Assembly: GCF_003856975.1 (NCBI RefSeq)
Contig: NZ_CP033107.1
Coordinates: forward strand, 3,844,001 to 3,908,000
Length of the DNA stretch: 64,000 bases
Direction: 5' to 3'
Origin: Plantibacter sp. PA-3-X8
GTDB taxonomy: Bacteria; Actinomycetota; Actinomycetes; Actinomycetales; Microbacteriaceae
Every line of letters begins with the position of its first letter. The first letter of the stretch is position 1. This document shows positions 58,038 to 64,000 of this stretch, in pieces. Made by a program: the position numbers and the translations under genes. The notes beneath the pieces were generated by a model. The model was not told the origin of the DNA. It did no database searches and saw nothing but the letters and a program-made list of their open reading frames with translations.

Positions 58038-59837
58038 TCAGGAGCCGCACCGAGGGAAGGCTGAAATGGTCGTTTTGCCCGTGATTCCGGGGGTTGTGAC
58101 CAGGTTTGGGGGTACGTCGGAGGCCTTCGGAGCGAGCACCGTGAAGACGAGTTCCGTTGTCGCCCCCGGAGTGAGGGTCACGTCGGTCTGGGCGTAGAGA
58201 CGACCGTTCGGGTCGGTCACGGCCTTGACCGGCAGGTCCTCGCCGTCGCTCGCACCGAGCAGGGTTGCGCCCAGCGGACCGTGGATCACGACGCGCGTCG
58301 CGATGTCTCCCGCGGGGGTGCCGAAACGCCCGCCCGCGGTCACGTAGTCCGGCAGGGAGGTCGCGGCATCCGCCGGCGCAGTGGACGTCAGGGTGACGGC
58401 GACGACGTATTCGGCGCCGTGCTTCGTGCACCGGGCGTCGCGGATGTCGACGTTCGTCTCCAGGTAGTAGTCCATCTTCGCGCGGGTCAGGTCCTCGAGG
58501 TAGACCCCGGAGTAGACCGCCGCGTCGTCGGTCGTCGGCGGGATCCCGGCGAGGCTCGTCTGGGCGATCAACGCCTGTTCGGCGGGGACCGCACTCCAGA
58601 CGTGAAGACGGTTCTCCGCGCCGGACTCGGACAGGGCCTGGACGAGCGCGGCGGGGTCGGGCGAGCGGGAGATCATCCCCTCGAACACCGCACCCGAGAC
58701 CGCGGCGAAGAACGCGTCCTGCACGAGCCGGTCCGGGAACCGGGCGTAGACGTCGCTCAACAGCGTCTTCGCCGCGTTGTCGGCGGTGAGCTCGGTGCCG
58801 TCCGGGAGGGCCACAGGCCCGGTCGCCTCCAGCAGGTGCGCGAGGACGTAGGGATCGACGGCGACCACGGTGTCGATGGGCACGCCGAACACCTGGGTCC
58901 CCATGGCTGCGGCGAGTTCCCCGGTGCGACTGAAGTCGACCGTGAGGTTGGTGTCCTGGATGTACCGGCCGAGGTTGTCGGTGTAGACGTTCTGCTCGAA
59001 CGGGGTGAGCGGCAGCACGGGGGCCGGGAAGCCGGAGAAGTCGTCGCTCCCCCGGGTACCGACGAAGGAGATGACGCCGTTCTCCGCGTGGATGAGGGCC
59101 ACCGCCCCGGCGATGCCGCCACTCGAGCGCAACTCCGCGTTGTTCTGGATCATCACCATGATGTTCCGAGGCCCGGCCCCGCCCGCCATGTCCGGCAGGA
59201 GCGCCGTGGCCCGCGCGGCCGTGTCGAGCATTGTGGACGCACCGGTGATCGTCCGGGTGAGCTTCTCGACGGCGTCGGCGACCACCGGCAGCGCACCGTC
59301 CGTGCCGATCGTGTCCACACGCCCGGCGATGGCGTCAGCCGCTACAGCCGCCTCGGCCACGGTCGGCGCGACGGCGCGGAGCGGCTCCGTCGCGATCGAG
59401 CCGTCCCCGGGGAGCAGGGACGACAGGTTGACGTGATCCGCGATCTCGACGACCTTCGGCACGACATCGACCGCGACGTCATCGGTCGCAGCGGCAGCCT
59501 GTCGCACCGCGGAGAAGTTCACGCCGAGGAACGGGACCGCCTCGGCCGCCCGCCAGATGGGATCACTCGTCAGCGACACCGCCTCGCCGGTGTGCTCCGT
59601 GAGGGCACGCTGCGTTGCCTCGGTGCCGCTCGCGTCACCCTTGAGTACGGCCGACTGGAGCGACTTCGCCTCCGACTGGGCGGCTTCGAGCGCGTTCTTC
59701 GCCAGGGACGCCCGGACGCCGACCCAGGCTCCGAGCGCGAGGACGACGAGGAGGACGGCGAGTGCGATCCACCACAGACGAGAACGCCGATGGCCGGGCA
59801 GGCGGATGCCGGCCGTCGCCGGGCGTGGGTCAGCCAA
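58038..59837 (-). CDS. DUF4012 envelope protein
   Basis: A 599-residue protein with one N-terminal membrane helix (RLWWIALAVLLVVLALGAWV) and a large extracellular part of the DUF4012 family (RNIMVMIQNNAELRSSGGIA, GDFS-like SRTGELAAAM, DPYVLAHLLEATGPVALPDG, TRAKMDYYLETNV). DUF4012 genes occur in surface-polysaccharide clusters of actinobacteria, and a UDP-sugar dehydrogenase lies 590 bases to the right. It is probably involved in polymer export or attachment; the exact role is unknown. Confidence 0.87.
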   Translation of the reverse strand: MADPRPATAGIRLPGHRRSRLWWIALAVLLVVLALGAWVGVRASLAKNALEAAQSEAKSLQSAVLKGDASGTEATQRALTEHTGEAVSLTSDPIWRAAEAVPFLGVNFSAVRQAAAATDDVAVDVVPKVVEIADHVNLSSLLPGDGSIATEPLRAVAPTVAEAAVAADAIAGRVDTIGTDGALPVVADAVEKLTRTITGASTMLDTAARATALLPDMAGGAGPRNIMVMIQNNAELRSSGGIAGAVALIHAENGVISFVGTRGSDDFSGFPAPVLPLTPFEQNVYTDNLGRYIQDTNLTVDFSRTGELAAAMGTQVFGVPIDTVVAVDPYVLAHLLEATGPVALPDGTELTADNAAKTLLSDVYARFPDRLVQDAFFAAVSGAVFEGMISRSPDPAALVQALSESGAENRLHVWSAVPAEQALIAQTSLAGIPPTTDDAAVYSGVYLEDLTRAKMDYYLETNVDIRDARCTKHGAEYVVAVTLTSTAPADAATSLPDYVTAGGRFGTPAGDIATRVVIHGPLGATLLGASDGEDLPVKAVTDPNGRLYAQTDVTLTPGATTELVFTVLAPKASDVPPNLVTTPGITGKTTISAFPRCGS

Positions 59838-60016
59838 GAGTGCTCCTTGTTCGGGTAGGCACAGCCTAACCGCCGGATGACGGCCTCCGAGGGTCGGTGC
59901 ACGCCCCCTTTCAGGGGTGGACGGCGCATGCGGCGACCGGGCTCCCGGCCACTCATGGCCTACGATTGCGGGATGCCGTCAGCACGCTCGTCGACCGATC
60001 TGGAGCCGCACCGCAG

Positions 60017-60454
60017 ATGACCCGCACGCCGCGCATCGTGATCGGGATCCTGCTGCTGCTCTGCCTGTGCGTCATGCTCGGCATCGCGTTCTGGCCCACG
60101 CCCGTCGACGCCGACGGCCGCACGACACTGCTCGCGATCCTCGACCGATTACAGGCCGCGGGCGCGCCGGACTGGTTCGACTACCGCTTCGTCGAATCGG
60201 CCGCGAACGTCGTGCTGTTCATCCCACTCGGCGCCCTGCTCGCCCTGGAGCTGCCCCTGCGGCTCTGGTGGATCGCACCGCTGACGACGACCCTGTTCTC
60301 GGTCGCGATCGAACTCGGACAGACCCTGCTCCCCGAGCGCGTCGCGACGATCGCCGACGTCTACGCCAATGCAGCCGGAGGGCTGCTCGGCGCGACGATC
60401 GTGCTCGTCGTCCGGCTACTCGTCGCCGGTCACGGGCGACCGAGACCGACGTAA
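60017..60454 (+). CDS. VanZ-family membrane protein
   Basis: A 145-residue membrane protein with four hydrophobic segments (IVIGILLLLCLCVMLGIAFW, ANVVLFIPLGALLALEL, LWWIAPLTTTLFSVAIELGQ, AAGGLLGATIVLVVRLLVAG). The N-x-x-x-F-x-P-x-G and E-x-x-Q motifs (NVVLFIPLGALL, AIELGQTLLP) are the VanZ signature. VanZ proteins affect glycopeptide susceptibility or envelope function in a way not fully known. Its 3' end overlaps the convergent dehydrogenase gene by 25 bases. Confidence 0.85.
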   Translation: MTRTPRIVIGILLLLCLCVMLGIAFWPTPVDADGRTTLLAILDRLQAAGAPDWFDYRFVESAANVVLFIPLGALLALELPLRLWWIAPLTTTLFSVAIELGQTLLPERVATIADVYANAAGGLLGATIVLVVRLLVAGHGRPRPT

Positions 60455-61740
60455 CGCCACCCGGCGCCCCGCCAGGCGTCCACGTCGAGGCAGTTGCGTC
60501 CGTCCACGATCGTCTTGCCCGCGGTCAACTCGGCGACGGCCGAGGGGTCCAGGGCACGGAACGCCTTCCACTCGGTCACGACGACGACGATGTCCGCGTC
60601 CGTCACAGCCTGCTCGGCCGAGTCTGCGAACGTCAGCTGCGGGTGGAGTCGACGCGCGTTGGGGACCGCTTCCGGATCGAAGGCGAGCACCTCCGCACCC
60701 AGGCCGTTGAGCCCGACGGCGACGTCGAGGGCCGGCGAGTCGCGGACGTCGTCGCTGTCGGGCTTGAAGGCGAGCCCGAGCACCGCGACCCGCTTCCGGT
60801 AGGCGCTCCCGCCGAGCTCCTCGACGACGAGGTCGATGACGCGCTGACGGCGACGCAGGTTGATCGCGTCGACCTCCTTGAGGAACGCCACCGACTCGCC
60901 ACGACCGAGCTCCTCGGCACGAGCGGTGAAGGCCCGGATGTCCTTCGGCAGGCATCCGCCGCCGAACCCGACACCGGCGTTGAGGAAGCGGCGGCCGATC
61001 CGGGCGTCGTAGCCGATCGCGTCGGCGAGCTCCGTGACGTCGGCGTCCGTGACCTCGGCGATCTCCGCCATCGCGTTGATGAAGGAGATCTTCGTGGCGA
61101 GGAACGCGTTCGCCGCGACCTTCACGAGCTCCGCGGTCGAGTAGCCGGTGGCGACGAGCGGCGTGCCGGTCGAGAGCGCCTGGGCGTAGACCTCGTCGAA
61201 GGCGGCTCGCGCGACGGCGGCGTCCTCGGGAGCCGGCGGCAGCCCGTACACGAGTCGGTCGGGCGCGATGGTGTCCTGCACGGCGAAGCCTTCCCGCAGG
61301 AACTCCGGGTTCCAGGCGAGCACGGCGCCGGTGGGGGCGACGAGTTCCGCAAGGCGCGCAGCGGTGCCGACGGGGACGGTCGACTTCCCGACGACGACGT
61401 CACCAGCCGACAGGTACGGCAGGAGGGCCGTCACCGCAGCGTCCACGTAGCGCAGGTCGGCCGCGTTGGAGCCGGCCTTCTGCGGCGTACCGACTGCGAC
61501 GAAGTGCATGGTCGCCCCGGCCGCGTCGGCCATGTCCGTGCTGAAGCGCAGGCGGCCCGACTCGACGCCGGCCAGCAGCAGCTCCGGCAGACCGGGCTCG
61601 AAGATCGGCGAGCGTCCTGCGGCGAGCGCCTCGATCTTGGCCGGGTCGACGTCGATACCGACGACCTCGTGCCCGATCGACGCCATGGCGGCCGCGTGCA
61701 CGGCCCCGAGGTAGCCGCAGCCGATGACGGAGAGCTTCAT
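60430..61740 (-). CDS. ugd: UDP-glucose/GDP-mannose dehydrogenase family protein
   Basis: A 436-residue sugar-nucleotide dehydrogenase. The NAD-binding start is MKLSVIGCGYLGAVHAAAMA, the central motif is STVPVGTA, and the catalytic cysteine is in GFGGGCLPKDIRAF with Lys and Asp partners (LGLAFKPDSDDVRDSPALDV). It oxidises a UDP- or GDP-sugar to the uronic acid for envelope polysaccharide. It overlaps the downstream end of the thymidine kinase gene by four bases (ATGA) on the same strand. UDP-glucose is the likely substrate. Confidence 0.92.
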   Translation of the reverse strand: MKLSVIGCGYLGAVHAAAMASIGHEVVGIDVDPAKIEALAAGRSPIFEPGLPELLLAGVESGRLRFSTDMADAAGATMHFVAVGTPQKAGSNAADLRYVDAAVTALLPYLSAGDVVVGKSTVPVGTAARLAELVAPTGAVLAWNPEFLREGFAVQDTIAPDRLVYGLPPAPEDAAVARAAFDEVYAQALSTGTPLVATGYSTAELVKVAANAFLATKISFINAMAEIAEVTDADVTELADAIGYDARIGRRFLNAGVGFGGGCLPKDIRAFTARAEELGRGESVAFLKEVDAINLRRRQRVIDLVVEELGGSAYRKRVAVLGLAFKPDSDDVRDSPALDVAVGLNGLGAEVLAFDPEAVPNARRLHPQLTFADSAEQAVTDADIVVVVTEWKAFRALDPSAVAELTAGKTIVDGRNCLDVDAWRGAGWRYVGLGRP

Positions 61741-62384
61741 GCGTGTGATCCTTCGCTGATGGGACGAACGGTGGGTGTGCTGGACAGTCGACCGCCGGAC
61801 TCCTGCAGGTAGCAGACGCCGCAGAGCGATTCGTAGGTGACGGTGGTGCCGTCGATGGCGACCTGGTCGCCGTCGAACACGAAGGTGTCGCCGAACCGGC
61901 GGCCGTTGAAGATCGCCTTCCGACCGCACCGGCAGATCGTCTTGAGTTCTTCGAGGCTGTGGGCGACTTCGAGGAGACGCCGGCTCCCGGGGAACGCGAC
62001 GGTCTGGAAGTCGGTCCGGATGCCGTAGGCGAGCACCGGGATGCCCTCGAGCAACGCGATGCGCAGGAGGTCGTCGACCTGCTCCCCGTGGAGGAACTGG
62101 GCCTCGTCGACGAGCAGACAGCTGACGTCCTCTCCGGTCTCCTGCGCGACGCGGCGACGGTGCTCCGCGAACACTCGGACGGCGTCGTCGTCAGGACCGA
62201 GCAGGAAGTCGGCGTCGCGGGTCACACCGAGGCGACTGACGATGGCGGCGTCGCCCTTCGTGTCGAGGGACGGCTTGGCGAGGAGGACGCGGTGGCCGCG
62301 CTCCTCGTAGTTGAACGCCGCCTGGAGCAAGGCGGTGCTCTTGCCGGAGTTCATCGCCCCGTATCGGAAGTACAGTTTCGCCAC
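61737..62384 (-). CDS. tdk: Thymidine kinase
   Basis: A 215-residue type II thymidine kinase: P-loop GAMNSGKST at residues 9-17, the DEAQF motif, the lasso region YGIRTDF, and four zinc cysteines (ICRCG and CGVCY). It phosphorylates thymidine in salvage. It is coupled to the ugd gene by overlap, an unexpected functional partner but common in actinobacterial gene order. Confidence 0.94.
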   Translation of the reverse strand: MAKLYFRYGAMNSGKSTALLQAAFNYEERGHRVLLAKPSLDTKGDAAIVSRLGVTRDADFLLGPDDDAVRVFAEHRRRVAQETGEDVSCLLVDEAQFLHGEQVDDLLRIALLEGIPVLAYGIRTDFQTVAFPGSRRLLEVAHSLEELKTICRCGRKAIFNGRRFGDTFVFDGDQVAIDGTTVTYESLCGVCYLQESGGRLSSTPTVRPISEGSHA

Positions 62385-62455
62385 CAGGCAAGCTTAGGGT
62401 CCCAAGCTTCACCTGTCGCATCCGAGGACGGACCGGGCGAGCGCCCGTGGGGCGG

Positions 62456-63922
62456 CTACAGCGAGATGTCGAGGGCCTCGGCGGTGCTCTCGAGGACCTT
62501 CGCGGCCGTCGCGGGGACGTCGTTCAGCGTCGAACCGTAGGTCGGGATCATCTCGCGGAGCCTCGGCTCCCACGCGGTCATCCGGTCGGGGAAGCACTTG
62601 CGCAGGACGTCGAGCATGATCGGTACGGCCGTCGACGCGCCGGGAGAAGCGCCGAGCAGTCCCGCGATCGTGCCGTCCGCACCCGTGATGACCTCGGTGC
62701 CGAACTGCAGGACGCCGCCCTTGGCCTTGTCCTTCTTCATCACCTGGGCGCGCTGCCCGGCCTCGATGAGGTACCAGTCCTCGTCCTTCGCCGTCGGCAG
62801 GAACTCGCGGAGGCTGTCCATCTTCTGCTTCCGGGACTGCAGGAGCTGCCCGATGAGGTACGTGATGAGGCTCGGGTTGTCCTTCGCGACCGCCAGCATC
62901 GGGAGGAGGTTGTGCGGGCGCACCTGGGTGACGAGGTCGAGCATCGATCCGCGCTTGAGGAACTTCGGGCTGAACGTCGCGTACGGGCCGAAGAGGAGGC
63001 TCGCCTGACCGTCGACGACGCGGGTGTCGAGGTGCGGGACCGACATCGGCGGGGCACCGACCGAGGCCTGGCTGTAGACCTTGGCCTGGTGCTTCGAGAC
63101 CACCGCGGGGTTGTCGGTGCGGAGGAACTGCCCGCCGATGGGGAAGACGCCGTAGCCCTTGATCTCGGGGATGCCGGACTTCTGCAACAGCTTGAGCGCC
63201 CATCCGCCGGCGCCGACGAAGACGAAGCGGGCGTTGATCTCCATCGGTGAACGACCGAGGGTCTGGCGGCCACGGATGCGCCATGTGCCGTCCTTCAGCC
63301 GCTTGAGCGACCGGACCTCGTGGTTGGTGCGGACGTGCGTGTTCGGTGCTGCACCGAAGAGCTTGTGCGTGAGCGAACCGAAGTCGACGTCGGTGCCCGC
63401 GGTGATCCGGGTGGCGGCGATGCGTTCGCCGACGGCACGACGGTTGATGAGGAGCGGAGCCCACTCGGCGATGACGGCCGGGTCCTCCGAGAACTCGATG
63501 CCGGCGAAGAGCGGCTGATCCTTCAGCGCCTCGTAGCGCTTCCGCAGGTATTCGACGTCCTTCTCACCGCGCACGAAGGTCATGTGCGGGGTCGGGTTGA
63601 TGAAGGTGTCGGGTGCGCCGAGCAGGCCCTCCTCGACGAGGTGAGACCAGAACTGGCGGCTGAGCTGGAACTGCTCGTTGATGCCGATGGCCTTCGCTGG
63701 GTCGACCTGGCCGTGGGCGTCCTGCGGCATGTAGTTGAGCTCGCACAGCGCGGCATGGCCCGTCCCGGCGTTGTTCCACGGGTTGGAGCTCTCGAGTGCG
63801 ACGTCGCTCAGGCGCTCGTACACCTCGACCTTCCAGTCAGGCTGCACCTGGTGGATGAGGGCGGCGAGCGTGGCGCTCATGATGCCACCACCAATGAGGG
63901 CTACGTCGATGGTTTCGGTCAC
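62456..63922 (-). CDS. mqo: Malate:quinone oxidoreductase
   Basis: A 488-residue FAD-dependent membrane-associated enzyme that oxidises malate to oxaloacetate and reduces quinone. The FAD-binding start is DVALIGGGIMSATLAALIHQ, and the family-specific NNAGTGHAALCELNYMPQDA and GAGGWALKLLQKSGIPEIKG are present. The C-terminal region LLGASPGASTAVPIMLDVL closes the FAD site. The start is a GTG near the right edge of the window. It stands alone; the remaining 78 bases to the window end show nothing. Confidence 0.95.
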   Translation of the reverse strand: MTETIDVALIGGGIMSATLAALIHQVQPDWKVEVYERLSDVALESSNPWNNAGTGHAALCELNYMPQDAHGQVDPAKAIGINEQFQLSRQFWSHLVEEGLLGAPDTFINPTPHMTFVRGEKDVEYLRKRYEALKDQPLFAGIEFSEDPAVIAEWAPLLINRRAVGERIAATRITAGTDVDFGSLTHKLFGAAPNTHVRTNHEVRSLKRLKDGTWRIRGRQTLGRSPMEINARFVFVGAGGWALKLLQKSGIPEIKGYGVFPIGGQFLRTDNPAVVSKHQAKVYSQASVGAPPMSVPHLDTRVVDGQASLLFGPYATFSPKFLKRGSMLDLVTQVRPHNLLPMLAVAKDNPSLITYLIGQLLQSRKQKMDSLREFLPTAKDEDWYLIEAGQRAQVMKKDKAKGGVLQFGTEVITGADGTIAGLLGASPGASTAVPIMLDVLRKCFPDRMTAWEPRLREMIPTYGSTLNDVPATAAKVLESTAEALDISL

Positions 63923-64000
63923 CAGAGCAGTCTAGTCGCGGCGAGGCCCGAGCTCTCCACCCGCGTGCTGTCGCTGATCGCGTGCCGTGAGATCGCTCGA

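Overview
The window is 64 kb of high-GC DNA from an actinobacterium, most likely a member of the Microbacteriaceae. That placement is an inference. It rests on the core block delta-prime/thymidylate kinase/topoisomerase I, a DUF4244-type tad pilus locus, cell-wall proteins with LAxTG-like sorting signals, the CTTCGACAGGCTCAGG intergenic repeat and the frequent GTG starts with 4-base GTGA/ATGA overlaps. No rRNA and no CRISPR array were seen; there are two tRNA genes.

Positions 1-27.7 kb look accessory. They begin with a TetR regulator and a UvrA2-like ABC protein, then an iron-siderophore-type ABC importer operon. A copper/redox block follows (about 7.3-15.8 kb): DUF5134, PepSY membrane protein, CopZ-like chaperone, CopD-CtaG fusion, CopA-type ATPase, BlaI repressor and M56 metalloprotease. 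Five palindromes of the form CTAC-N5-GTAG lie in this region: two before the ABC importer operon, two in the divergent PepSY/CopZ promoter region and one after the protease gene. They look like the operators of one regulon, probably controlled by the BlaI/M56 pair encoded in the block. Next come an arabinan-type glycosidase with an AbfB remnant behind it, an efflux carrier with a CGNR regulator, an isochorismatase with a divergent GlxA-type regulator, a membrane-anchored serine hydrolase and a YrdC/Sua5-like protein. The stretch ends with an excisionase and tyrosine integrase next to tRNA-Thr(CGT). A decayed second excisionase at 19.4 kb suggests repeated integration.

Positions 27.7-64 kb look like core chromosome: secreted peptidase, holB-tmk-topA, a tad locus split by a PadR/HAAS pair, a LacI-controlled nucleoside hydrolase/MFS/ribokinase operon, a SatD operon, acetyl-CoA synthetase, two tandem class A penicillin-binding proteins, a metallophosphoesterase, tRNA-Pro(CGG), two paralogous cell-wall proteins, DUF4012 and UDP-sugar dehydrogenase genes, thymidine kinase and malate:quinone oxidoreductase.

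The most interesting non-coding structures are the CTAC-N5-GTAG operators, a near-identical 65-bp hairpin on each side of a DUF559-like gene (48.0-49.1 kb), two adjacent hairpins with identical six-G loops ahead of acs (45.7 kb), a duplicated tRNA-Pro 3' end with its terminator (56.2 kb), and a 23-bp tandem repeat that runs into the tmk stop codon.
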